Below are positions 34,561 to 45,591 of a DNA stretch of 64,000 bases, piece after piece. The notes under the pieces were generated by a model, which saw nothing but the letters and a program-made list of their open reading frames with translations, searched no databases and was not told where the DNA came from. Where the stretch lies: positions 62,001 to 126,000 of the forward strand of contig WFMF01000205.1 of NCBI GenBank assembly GCA_011033025.1, in the 5' to 3' direction. Origin of the DNA: Beroe forskalii. Taxonomy: Eukaryota; Ctenophora; Nuda; Beroida; Beroidae. The stretch's first letter is position 1. Each line of letters starts with the position of its first letter. The position numbers and the translations under genes were made by a program.

Positions 34561-35067
34561 GGTCTTCCATGAACGCATTTTGACACACTTACGAACACTG
34601 TCACGTGACATTTACGAATACTCTACAATAATTTTGTCCATGAAACTCGGACCCTTCTTCTTAACTAACTTGGTAACTTGGTAGGGTTTATCCGTTGAGT
34701 TGGAAGGGTCATCAGAGTTCCGACCACCGCGCTGGCGAATAGTCTACCAGAGAGTTGGACCAGCTGCAGCTGTAGCCAGCGACCGGAGGCTCGTCCGGTA
34801 TCAAGGAAAGAAATTTCGACAAGCTAGTGAAGCGATTTGCGATTACTCTTGGACATTTACGAATACTCCCTAAAACCCTTCTTAAGTGTGCGTGATTCAC
34901 TGCGTGAGGGTGCGTGACCCTAATAAGAGTGTGCGTAAGTCAAAGACTACTCCTAAGTCAGTTCGTAAATTGTGCCAAGTTACGAAAAATCCTACGACCA
35001 CTCTGGAGGGGTCTTACGAATACTCTTGACCCATTTCTCCTTAATAAGTTGATGATAGAGTTTAATA
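34561..35067. other. No gene; repeated tttacgaatactc motifs
   Basis: The string ttacgaatactc occurs at 34611, 34858 and 35017 among gtgcgtgA motifs. It looks like a decayed repeat. Otherwise nothing. Confidence 0.45.
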
Positions 35068-36477
35068 AGGCCCCTTTTCAACAAGGTGGCCGCAACGGTA
35101 CGAAAATAAAACGTCTAGTACATAATATAATACGATTCTAAAGAAAATGAACGCATTCTTAGAGAATAAACGCAAATTCAATTAGGCGCATGTTTTTATT
35201 TTCTATCCTTGCGTCCATTACTAGTATAAATGGACGCCTCACTCACACAATAAACGCATTTCTGTTTGACTCTTATTGAAATAAACGCACAGACACGAAT
35301 TTGAACGCAGAAGGTATGAGGAATGGCTTAAACAAAAACAAACGCAACTTAACACTGTGTAAACGCATTGGTGTGTGGCTCTTATCGAAACAAACGCACA
35401 GGCACGAATTTGAACGCAGAAGGTATGAGGAATTGAGGAATGGCCTAAACAAAAACAAACGCAACTTAACACTGTGTAAACGCATTGGTGAGTGACTCTT
35501 ATTGAAACAAACGCACAGACACGAATTTGAACGCAGTAGGAATGAGGCAGAGCTTTTACAGAAACGAACGCAACTTAACACCTGGTAAACGCATCTATGT
35601 GTAACACTTACAGAAATAAACGCACAGACAGGAATTTAAACGGTAGGTATGAGGAGAGGCTTCAACAAAAACAAACGCAACTTAACACTTGCTAAACGCA
35701 TTGGATTGTGACTCTTATTTAAATAAACGCACCGACAGGAATTTGAACGCAGTAGGTATGAGGCGTGGCTCTTAACAATAATAAACGCAACTTAACACTG
35801 AGTGAACGCATTTCTTTGCCTTCTTATTAAGATGAACGCACTGACACAAATTTGGACGCAGTCATCATAAATACGATATACACAATGTAACTGTATTGCT
35901 TACTATGGAATAAATGGAACTGGAGTGTAAGAGTTATTAAATTACACAAACTGTGTGCTATAGTAAAATGTTTACATGGACCCTCGCATTAGCTGAAACT
36001 TTGAGTAGTAAGACATCTGAAGGATTTCTGAATTTACTCAAAGCTCAAATATAAGAAGATATAGTCGTATGCTTCCATGAAGAGTACCTACTTACCTTTA
36101 GTTTGTCTGTGGGCGCACACTTGTTCACCAATAGCGGACCAAAACACTGTTGGGTGGAGAGTAAAGGTTTGTCACGGTTAGTATTTTGGCGGGGATTCAA
36201 AGGTAGTTTTATGACCTAGGGTCTGAAGACCCTAGCAGCAAACATTTTGTGAGGGAAAGAAAAAAGTTATGCGCTAATCTGCTTGGCTCAGTCTACTGTG
36301 CATTTGTACAGCAGAGTAAAATATTGCTTGTTATCTGCTTGGTGAAGTCTGCAGGACTCCATGGCGGTCTATTCTGCTGATTGATGAGATTTACAATGCG
36401 CTGCAAACAAGCCCACTCAAAGTGAACAGGCGAACTATAGTTCACTGCAAACGAGTCCCCTCGGAGTATACTGTAAA

Positions 36478-37062
36478 GGGGGGAGTGTCACTGTCCCAAT
36501 TGTCCCAATTGTCCCTGTCCCAATTTACTTTTTTTTGAGTTTGGGACTGGTTTTTGGGACAATTGGGACAACTGGGACATTTGGGACAATTGGGACAAAC
36601 AAAAAATTGAAAAAATCAGTCATTTATCATTTTTATGTAGATCCAAGTTTTTCTATCATTGAAATGAAAGTTATATTCCTACTACTATACTAAGTACATA
36701 TTTTGGTAATTTGGTTGTGTTTGTTTGCAAAACAAAAGCATTTGAGCCCCAGTTGTCTCTGTCACTTTTGTCCCAATTGTCCCAAATGTCCCATTTGTCC
36801 CATTTGTCCCAGTCCACATTCACTTTTTTGAGTCCCATTTGGTCCATTTTCTCTGTCCCATTTGTCCCAATTGTCCCATTTGTCCCAAATGTCCCAATTG
36901 TCCCAGTCCGCATTCACTGTTTTGAGTCCCATTTGTTCCATTTTCTTTGTCCCATTTGTCCCAAATGTCCCATTTGTCCCAATTGTCCCATTTGTCCCAA
37001 TTGTCCCTGTCCCAATCCACTTTTTCTTGAGTTTGGGACAATTGGGACAGTGACACCCCCCC
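36478..37062. mobile_element. 585-bp MITE built of TGTCCC repeats, nested in foldback element 2
   Basis: The ends GGGGGGAGTGTCACTGTCCC and (inverted) GGGGGGGTGTCACTGTCCC are flanked by ctgtaaa on both sides (7 bp; the C-run makes the exact edge ambiguous). The other arms show the uninterrupted ctgtaaactag. Most of the body consists of degenerate 9-12-bp units such as tgtcccaattgtcccattt on one side and their complements on the other. Confidence 0.82.
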
Positions 37063-39236
37063 CTGTAAACTAGTCCGCTCAAAGTGCACTGCAAACTACA
37101 TTATCGGACATTATCACGGAGATTACTGTCACGTGAAAATCATGTCCATGATATTCATGTCCGTGATTTTCAGGTCCGTGGAATTTAAGTCCAGTATTTC
37201 TCCTTAAAATTTCTAGGATATAGTCAAAAATTTTCTAACTTTTTCCCTTCAAACGTTCGAATAATAAAACTTTTCCGGAAATTATACGTATTTCTCATGT
37301 ATAATGTATATATATACTGCGAAACGAAAAATATTGAAATCTTAAATTCAGGTACCTATTCAAATCGTGAAAACTGAAAGTGTAGATGAGTCCACTTGGA
37401 GTACACTGGTGAGCAAGTCCAATCGGAGTACACTGGCGAAATAGTCCGCTTGGAGTCCACGGATTGCAATGTAAACAAGTTCGGTCAGAGTATACTGCAA
37501 TCTAGTCCGCTCAGAGTGCACTGCAATCTAGTCCACTCAGAGTCTAAGATGAGAAGTACGTATGATACCGGGCCACAAGTACGTACTAGTACGGACCATT
37601 TGAAAAGTACGTACCCGTACCGGGCGTACGATTGAACAATATTTTTTGAAAATCAAAATTGTGGAGGTTCGATCATTATTGTTACACACATTCGTACGTG
37701 AAATCACGCCCTAAACGCTTCAGCAGAGTTCTAGAATTCGCCTCATATATTCTTTGTGCCACATGCTCCGTCTTTTCCCGCGTTTAGCAATATAATTCAT
37801 GAATTTCCCTATACGTACTTTTCACCAAGATTTAAAAAGTACGTACTAGTACGGTTCATTTAAAGGACCAGTAAACTGAAAAAACTTTTTTGCTGTCCTT
37901 TTGATATATTATGCATAATTACTAATGCTGCCGATATTCGAAATCCGCATCTCTCTACCTACTTCCTAACGGAAGTTAATTGGGTTTAAGTTGCATAGCA
38001 CTGTGACGTCACTTAATCCCTGTGTTTGTATAACGAGCTGAAGACGCGCTCATTACTGCTACAAATACCTTTGAATTGCATGGTAACAGATTGGCCTGTA
38101 GACCGGTAGGTACTGCACTTAATCGGTTTAATTGCGAGTAATCAATCACATAGGTAATCAAGACATATGGTAAAATAACGTGAAATGATGCTAATTAATT
38201 ACAAACTTACAAAACTTCAGACCCAATGAAACAATTCACATGAAATCGAGAAGATATGACAGGTTTTGGGGGTTCCTAGCACAAAAATACTTCCGTTGAG
38301 AGGAGAGTTCTGATCAGGGTGCCAATTTATGCTCTTCAGGGTGTCTACTTTCGATATAGCCCCGCACACATTCTAAATTGAATGTTTTCGGGTCTTATTG
38401 GACACTAACTGACCTTAATTGGATTTATTGGTAACTTCGGTATTTCGGGACCAATTCACTCGGGAATTGGACCTAACTATACGTACAATCACCTGGTTTT
38501 TGGGGTTTACGAAGGTTTTGAACACCTCAGACTTCGGCAAGTGCCTTAATTGACCATAATTGGCCTTAATTAGGTGAATTAATATCGTCAGTATTTCAGG
38601 TCCATTTGGAAATTTGACTTGAAACTATGTACAATGTAATGGTTTTCGGCGTTTATGATTCAGACCTTGGCAAGTGCTTTTATCTTTTTATTTACCATAA
38701 TTGGGTAAACTGATAACTAGGGTTTTGACTAACTTATATACAATCCACTAGTTTAGGGGTTCCCGGTTCGTGACGGCTTTGAAACCTCAGTTCTTGGCAT
38801 ACCATAATTAGGTTTAATTGGCTGCAGTACCAAATTAAGTAATAACTGGGGAGACAATAGTAATTTTCAAAGAAAAAGTAAGGGTCATGTACACTTAAAA
38901 AGCACCCTCCCTGTTTATATATTACGCGTTTTTGAAAATTTCATCACATCTAGTGCAAAATTTACTCAGAAATGGACACTTGGCCAAGTGATGGTCTGAA
39001 TAACATCATCAGTGCATTAGTGTAATCTCAATTACTTCATGGATAATACAATAAAGAATAAATTTGTTTCATCATAAATCTATTTGGCAGCCCCCTTTTT
39101 ACTGATAATTTCGAAATCCCCCACCCCAGTACTCTTATTTCGCACCCCCTCCTTCCGCTTATTAGGTATACTGCAGAGCAACTTCCTAATTTCCTCATTT
39201 GAGACCTTTTCGTCGGAACTTTTACTGAACTATCTA

Positions 39237-39562
39237 AGGGGACATCCATAAAGGACGTCCGCAAAATGAGGGGGGAGGGGGGAGTCTGGCCAATGCGGAC
39301 GTTTGCGGACATAGGGGAGGGGGTATTTTGCCGAATGCGGACGTCCGCAATTTACGGAAATTTTGGTCGATTTGACGGGTAGGTATTTCACTAAAAAATC
39401 GTGACATTTTGAGCCCAAAATTGATGACTGAAAAGATTTTTAGTAAAAATGCGGACGTCCGGGGGGAGGGAGGGGTTTCTGGGATGCGGACTTTTGCGGA
39501 CAAGGGGGGAGGGAGGGGTCTAGAATGGCTGAAATTTTGCGGACGTCCTTAGTGGATGGCCT
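39237..39562. mobile_element. ~325-bp MITE with gcggacgtccgc palindromes
   Basis: The ends ggggacatccataaaggacg and (inverted) gaggccatccactaaggacg continue into gtccgcaaaat. tctaa occurs on both outer sides. Inside, tgcggacgtccg recurs four times with G-rich runs. It is nested in the 4.27-kb element, a further level of insertion. Confidence 0.65.
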
Positions 39563-40301
39563 CTAACTACACAGTTTCTATGGGTTTGTGGGGATTTGGC
39601 GGTTTCAAGCATCTCAGATGCACCCTTCAAATGAAACGTATTGGCCTCAACTGTCAGACAGTATCCTAGTATCCAAGTAAGCAAGTAGCCCGATACACTA
39701 AGTAGATAAAGATTTTCACTATCTCCATCGCATTAATTATTAAACCGAATTGCAGTTTCGCAATTCTTGTATTTTCAACTATAAGGTCGGAAAACAAATG
39801 TAGGCATGTAGAATGATCATAATTAACTGTTCCATAATAAACAAAACTTCGTACACATAACGATCACTGTTATTTCAGTATGTTTATGCAATGCCCAAGC
39901 TCGGTAACCTGAACCACAGGGATTAAAGGCCCCCTGCGGTCCAGAACCGACCTTATCCTAAATTGATGCTATAATAGTACTGAACGCAATGTGCTATAAA
40001 TAACAAACCGAGGCGGGCCCAGGGCTGATCTAATTAGCATTCCGTTTCGAGCGGATACAAGAACTGCAGCATATGCGCGCTTGCTGTAAATAAACAAACA
40101 CTGCTCATATTATGTGATTTTACGTGAGTCAATGTAATTAGCCGATATCACGTAATTATCTGCCAATGTGTGAAGTTTATGCACTGTAACAATTTAACCA
40201 ATCACATAAAATGTAAAATATGATATCTAAATTTATGATAACAATGATAAGGAAGTAAAGCATATCAATAATGTTTTCTCGTTGAGTGAGAATAGCAATC
40301 A

Positions 40302-40623
40302 TTAGTATTCATAGACGATTTCATCTGGATTCCATCGGGAAAGGTCTTGCTCATTAAAATCAACCAGTTCAAAATGATCGGAGCATATCCTGGTATGGTT
40401 AGTAGGCTTCCAGCTTAGCTCCCGGCCCATTCTGGAGGCCCAAGCTTTCCGACGGGCAGGATCTTTAGGGATGAAATAATACTTCAAAAACTTCCGATCT
40501 TCTCGGCTGCTTTCTTTATTCCTATGAAGTATGACTTCTGTTGGAACAATGAGCATTTGCACAAAAGGAGCCCCCTGCCTTTTGCTTCTTCCTCGCATGT
40601 TTACCAGAATTATCCTCTGACAT
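40302..40623 (-). pseudogene. THAP-type zinc finger ORF, split by a frameshift
   Basis: The minus-strand reading from ATG at 40623 gives a short basic leader and then FCANAHCSNR, the C-x4-C start of a THAP zinc finger. It stops at 40522. The other frame, open from about 40598 to 40302, continues with REDRKFLKYYFIPKDPARRK, the invariant-type tryptophan in RKAWASRM, and NHTRICSDHFELVDF, which supplies the C-x2-H pair and following F. One frameshift around 40530-40560 thus separates the two zinc half-sites. THAP domains bind DNA at the N-terminus of P-element transposases and of host proteins. The ORF ends soon after the domain, so the catalytic part is absent or in unseen exons. Confidence 0.72.
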
Positions 40624-43579
40624 ACTGGGCAATACCTTCCAAAACCATTGCCACGAGCTCACGAGTACTGTTTAGTGTTTTACCAGGTATAAATATCCTA
40701 AGCTGTGAAATTTTTGATGAAAATTATTAATGTGAACTTATTATATAACAGATGATTTAGGACTTGATCTATAAATCGTAATGCTATAATTTGCAATTGA
40801 TAATCGTAAATTGTACTTATGATCCTCGAGCTCTAATAAATTATCATGAGCCTATTATTTCAGTGAAATAGCCGTCAGGTTTATCCGTCTTTACTCGGCA
40901 TTCATTGCTAATACAAAGTTAAAAACAACTCAATCAAATCACACGACTCTTAGTAGGACAAGGCGAGGCTCCAAACACTAGTTTTTGGTGACATAAATGC
41001 TTTGCACGGCCAATTTGACAAAACGGAAGATAAAATCATAAAGCTACCGATCAGGACATAGAATTGTAGCATAATGATTGCATCCCTGTTTTCTACTTAG
41101 TTTACAGCTAATTACTGGTCAATTTAAATAAAATAATATATTTGTTGCCAACTACCAGTCTTACTTATGGGCCTAAATAAATCAAATTGCAAGAAACAAG
41201 CACAGAAACTCAGCAAACAGTGCACAATGTACCATGTATTAGTAACTGTTTGTATAGCACTACGTAAACATAGCGCGCTATATGCTGCAGTTCAGGAAAA
41301 TTGCAGATCTAATTTAGGGTGTAGGCTCTACGCGGAAGCTAATTTGATCGAATTTTCGCGTGAATGATGTACCTTAGTACATGAAATTAAGTAAGCAGAA
41401 AATTAAGCACTCAGGCCGCAAAAAATGCTTAATTTGGTGTAACGTCAAAAATTGATATGACAAATAATAAGCAAAATAGCTAGGAAAAATGCTTAATTTG
41501 GTGCTGCCTAATAATGTGCCTTCTTAATTTTCGGAGTTCTTAATTTCATGTAATAAGGTATACTGGGACTATATCTACAAAATTAGTCGATATGTTCTGG
41601 AGTGAAGGGGGCCTTTAAGTGACGTCACGAGCAGCAAATTGATTTCCGCTTTTAATTGAGTTACCTATGCGATAGGAGATCCGTTCTTTCACTAATGAGT
41701 TTGTATATGGATTTAAAACAAATTAGTTTGGGTTTCGATTGATTTTTGAAATATGAAATTTTCAGTTTACTGGTCCTTTAAAAGTACGTACCGTACATAC
41801 TTCTCATCTTAGCTCAGAGTGCACTGCAATCTAGTCCGCTCAAAGTGTACTGCAATCTAGTCCGCTCAGAGTGTACTGCAATCTAGTCCGCTCAGAGTGC
41901 ACTGCAATCTAGTCCACTCAGAGTGCACAGCAATCTAGTCCGCTCAGAGTGTACTGCAATCTAGTCCGCTCAGAGTGCTCTGCAATCTAGTCCGTGTCTG
42001 AAAATCACGGACATAAATATCATGGACATGATTTTCACGTGACAGTAATCTCCGTGATAAAGTCCGATAATGTAGTTTGCAGAGCACTTTGAGCGGACTA
42101 GTTTACAGTATACTCCGAGGGGACTCGTTTGCAGTGAACTATAGTTCGCCTGTTCACTTTGAGTGTGCTTGTTTGCAGCGCATTGTAAATCTCATCAGTC
42201 AGCAGAATAGACCGCCATGGAGTCCTGCAGACTTCACCAAGCAGATAACAAGCAATATTTTACTCTGCTGTACAAATGCACAGTAGACTGAGCCAAGCAG
42301 ATTAGCGCATAACGTTTTTCTTTCCCTCACAAAATGTTTGCTGCTAGGGTCTTCAGACCCTAGGTCATAAAACTACCTTTGAATCCCCGCCAAAATACTA
42401 ACCGTGACAAACCTTTACTCTCCACCCAACATTGTTTTGGTCCGCTATTGGTGAACAAGTGTGCGTCCACAGACAAACTAAAGGTAAGTAGGTACTCTTC
42501 ATGGAAGCATACGACTATATCTTCTTATATTTGAGCTTTTGAGTAAATTCAGAAATCCTTCAGATGTGTCTTACTCAAAGTTTCAGCTAATGCGAGGGTC
42601 CATGTAAACATTTACTATAGCACACAGTGTGTGTAATTTAATAACTCTTACACTCCAGTTCCATTTATTCCATAATAAGTAATACAGTTACATTGTGTGT
42701 ATATCGTATTTATGATGACTGCGTCCAAATTTGTGTCAGTGCGTTCATCTTAATAAGAAGGCAAAGAAATGCGTTCACTCAGTGTTAAGTTGCGTTTATT
42801 ATTGTTAAGAGCCACGCCTCATACCTACTGCGTTCAAATTCCTGTCGGTGCGTTTATTTAAATAAGAGTCACAATCCAATGCGTTTAGCAAGTGTTAAGT
42901 TGCGTTTGTTTTTGTTGAAGCCTCTCCTCATACCTACTGCGTTTAAATTCCTGTCTGTGCGTTTATTTCTGTAAGTGTTACACATAGATGCGTTTACCAG
43001 GTGTTAAATCGCGTTCGTTTCTGTAAAAGCTCTGCCTCATTCCTACTGCGTTCAAATTCGTGTCTGTGCGTTTGTTTCAATAAGAGTCACTCACCAATGC
43101 GTTTACACAGTGTTAAGTTGCGTTTGTTTTTGTTTAGGCCATTCCTCATACCTTCTGCGTTCAAATTCGTGTCTGTGCGTTTGTTTCAATAAGAGTCAAA
43201 CAGAAATGCGTTTACAGTGTTAAGTTGAGTGTGTTTTTGTTTAAGCCATTCCATTTATACTGTGCGTTTATTTAATGGTCAAACGAAATGCGTTTAGGAT
43301 GAGGCGTCCATTTATAAAATGGAAAAACGCTGCGCCTAATTGAATTTGCGTTTATTCTCTAAGAATGCGTTCATTTTCTTTAGAATCGTATTATATTATG
43401 TACTAGACGTTTTATTTTCGTACCGTTGCGGCCACCTTGTTGAAGGGGTAAAAAGTGGACAAATTCTACACCAAGCGATTTTGCATGGATTCTGTAGTTT
43501 TTGCATGAAAAATCGATCTAACAACTTTCCACACCTCTCCGGAGTGTGGAAAGTGCCGAAAATCGATTTTTGCTGAGGC

Positions 43580-44240
43580 GCAGCCGACTGATCTAAAAAA
43601 AAATCGTATCTCGGCTCAGGAAGGTCGTAGAGACTTCATCTTGGGCGGAAAATGTGCGCAATGAGCATGTTTATATACAATTGTTGACAAAAATATGCCC
43701 TAAAATGCTAAGGAACGGAGTAACGGGCGAAAAACTGATTTTTTGGGCAGGCGCAAGACCTGATTTAGGCGAATTTTGTATCTCAGTCCAGGAAGGTCGT
43801 AGAGACTTCATCTTGGGCGGAAAATGTGCGCAATGGCCATGTTTATATACAATTGTTCACAAAAATATGCCCTTAAATGCTAAGGAACAGTAACGGGCGA
43901 AAAACTGATTTTGGGCCAACACAAGACCTGCATAAGGCGAATTTTGTATCTCAGTCCAGGAAGGTCGTAGAGACTTCATCTTGGGCGGAAAATGTGCGCA
44001 ATGGCCATGTTTATATACAATTGTTCACAAAATATGCCCTAAAATGCTAAGGAACGGAGTAACGGGCGAAAAACTGATTTTGGGCCAACACAAGACCTGA
44101 TTTAGGCCAATTTTGTATCTCAGTCCAGGAAGTAGAGAGTTCATCTTGGGCGGAAAATGTGCGCAATGGCCATGTTTATTCTGTACGACTTGCTGATAAA
44201 AGTAAAGGATAAACATGTGCCCTGAAATTCTCAGGAAGAA
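43580..44240. repeat. ~185-bp tandem repeat, about four copies
   Basis: Units contain ccaggaaggtcgtagagact, tcatcttgggcggaaaatg, tgtttatatacaattgtt and ggagtaacgggcgaaaaac. The first and last are diverged. It adjoins the truncated right tip of foldback element 2. Confidence 0.9.
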
Positions 44241-44596
44241 AGTTATAGGCGAAAAATGAAATGGCGATGGTTTGAGACGATTTTCATATAATCACTGTCC
44301 AGTAAAAGAGACGGGTAACGGACATTTGATCTCATGACATTTCATCTCACGGCACTTTATCTTGTAATATTTCAACCCCACGCAAAGGTAAGGATCTGGG
44401 TTAGGGTAATGGTTAGCGTATGGGTAGAGTTAGGATTCAGGGGTAAGGTTATAGGGTGATGTTTAGGGTCAGGACAGGGAGATGAAGTATCCTGACATGA
44501 AATTTCGTACACCCATAGAGACTTCCGGCTGAGCAGAAAATAATTGGAATGATTTCTCGATTTAATTCATCCCGCCACACCACCACATTTTCAGAG
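44241..44596. other. No gene; diverged tagggt-rich stretch
   Basis: About 44390-44480 has scattered gggtta/tagggt/ttaggg strings that look telomere-like but are not in register. Preceded by atctcatgacatttcatctc-type degenerate repeats. No exon. Confidence 0.4.
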
Positions 44597-44640
44597 GTTA
44601 ACTTCTTCTTTTTTCAGAGGTTAACTTCTTCTCTTTTCAG
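44597..44640. repeat. Triplicated splice acceptor
   Basis: tttcagaggttaacttcttc occurs three times in a row (AGs at 44596, 44618-44619 and 44640), each a pyrimidine tract, CAG and the same exon start. Only the last leads directly into the open exon. Confidence 0.75.
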
Positions 44641-44804
44641 AGGTTAACTTCTTCTGTGACATGACAGAGGACGAGAGAAAGGTATACTCACACGGGATTA
44701 ACAACGTTGTGGGAAAGGACAAGAAGAACCGTATCATGGTTATGGTTAACGTATACCCGGAGGAGGTATTCGAGGATCATCCAATTGGAAATGGAGGGTT
44801 TTAG
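44641..44804 (+). CDS. Unassigned exon (hypothetical protein)
   Basis: An open exon after the third AG encodes VNFFCDMTEDERKVYSHGIN, then KDKKNRIMVMVNVYPEE. It either splices at GAG|GTATTC (44765) or reads on to a TAG at 44804 as a terminal exon. It is conserved-looking and charged, with no membrane segment. I could not tie it to the transporter that starts at 45592 or to an upstream gene. Family unknown. Confidence 0.45.
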
Positions 44805-44847
44805 ATCTTGAGGTTGAAGTTCATGTGTGAATGACTTTATGGTTCAG

Positions 44848-45012
44848 AATGTAATCTACTTATCTTGGGTTTGAATAATTCCTATTCAATAGGAATCATT
44901 CTAACCCAAAATATAATGATATTACATTCTGACAGTTGAAATTGATACTCGAAAAAAAGGCAGTTTATAACGTCATCAATAGGACCTATCGATGACGTTA
45001 TCGGTTATGAAC
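44848..45012. repeat. Two imperfect inverted repeats
   Basis: 44848-44931: cagaatgtaat...gggtttgaataattcctatt with its inverse after a 5-base centre. 44963-45012: cagtttataacgtcatc with its inverse around aataggacc. Non-coding, perhaps MITE relics. Confidence 0.65.
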
Positions 45013-45591
45013 TGTCTATATATTTTTGGGCGCTCGTTTTCAACTTGAAGTCTTTTTCATACGTTACAGCAGTGATTTTCGTGAGTGTGGAGACATATGC
45101 CTTGAAGTTGAATTAAAAATTTCTTTTAGAAATATACAATACGTAGTTTTACATGTTAAAGTGTAAATATAAAATCAAAAATTTAAATCGTCTTAAATGT
45201 ACGTTTTTAACTAAATTTACCTCGTTAAATTTCTTTCTTTTTTAATCAAGCTCTAAAACTCTTTTGTATTCTCAGACTTTTGTTCAAAGTTTATGTTTTA
45301 TGAATGTTTTTATTCAGAATTTTAATACTTTTTTTATCCACTCACATTTGCATTTTATCAAAAACTCGTTTTTTATTCTTTTATTGTTTCATAACAGTTT
45401 TTACTCTTTTGTGGGATATCCTGGAAATTCCTGAGTTGTTAACGTTGAGCATAACCGTTGTATTATTCACCAACTTTTATTTTCAAAGCAATAAAATGCT
45501 AAATAATCTCCTGATGTTATAATGTAGATTGTAGCCAGGGTATTGCTAATAATGATGATAAACCACCACACCTTGGGATACACTAGGTATC
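45013..45591. other. Upstream region of the SLC49A4-like gene
   Basis: AT-rich (45090-45540), no repeats or exon recognised. The promoter must lie here if 45592 is the true start, but no clear TATA box is seen. Confidence 0.4.

Larger units (their letters stand above)
37544..41812. mobile_element. 4.27-kb P-element-like transposon with 8-bp target duplication, nested in foldback element 2
   Basis: CTCAGAGT flanks both sides (37536-37543 and 41813-41820). The termini are CTAAGATGAGAAGTACGTA and, inverted, CTAAGATGAGAAGTATGTA. Subterminal inverted repeats (aaaggaccagtaaactgaaa at about 37861 and its complement near 41758-41777) lie 50-320 bp inside. It carries a minus-strand THAP-domain ORF. 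An 8-bp duplication plus THAP is the combination of P-type transposons, though hAT elements also make 8 bp. No RNase-H-like catalytic part was recognised, so this copy may be decayed. The other foldback copies supply the empty site. Confidence 0.8.
35068..43448. mobile_element. Foldback element 2, enlarged by nested insertions; right tip truncated
   Basis: The left end AGGCCCCTTTTCAACAAGG matches elements 1 and 3. The right end stops at ccttgttgaagggg, lacking the terminal cct and two As, so no target duplication is seen. The arms carry the same about 120-bp tgcgttt arrays (35160-35860 and 42700-43330) and 26-bp aatctagtccgctcagagtg arrays (37496-37543 and 41815-42000). It holds at least two insertions, 36478-37062 and 37544-41812. 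Without them it would be about 3.5 kb like the other copies. No element-own protein is encoded. Confidence 0.85.

Noticed and set aside
36671..37094. ORFs rich in DNWDKWD or VPFVPIVP
   Set aside because: They arise from the TGTCCC repeats of the nested MITE.
43580..44240. Possible CRISPR-like array
   Set aside because: Tandem ~185-bp units without unique spacers, in an animal genome.
44390..44480. Telomere-like repeats (ttaggg strings)
   Set aside because: Spacing is irregular and the motif degenerate; not an interstitial telomere by eye.
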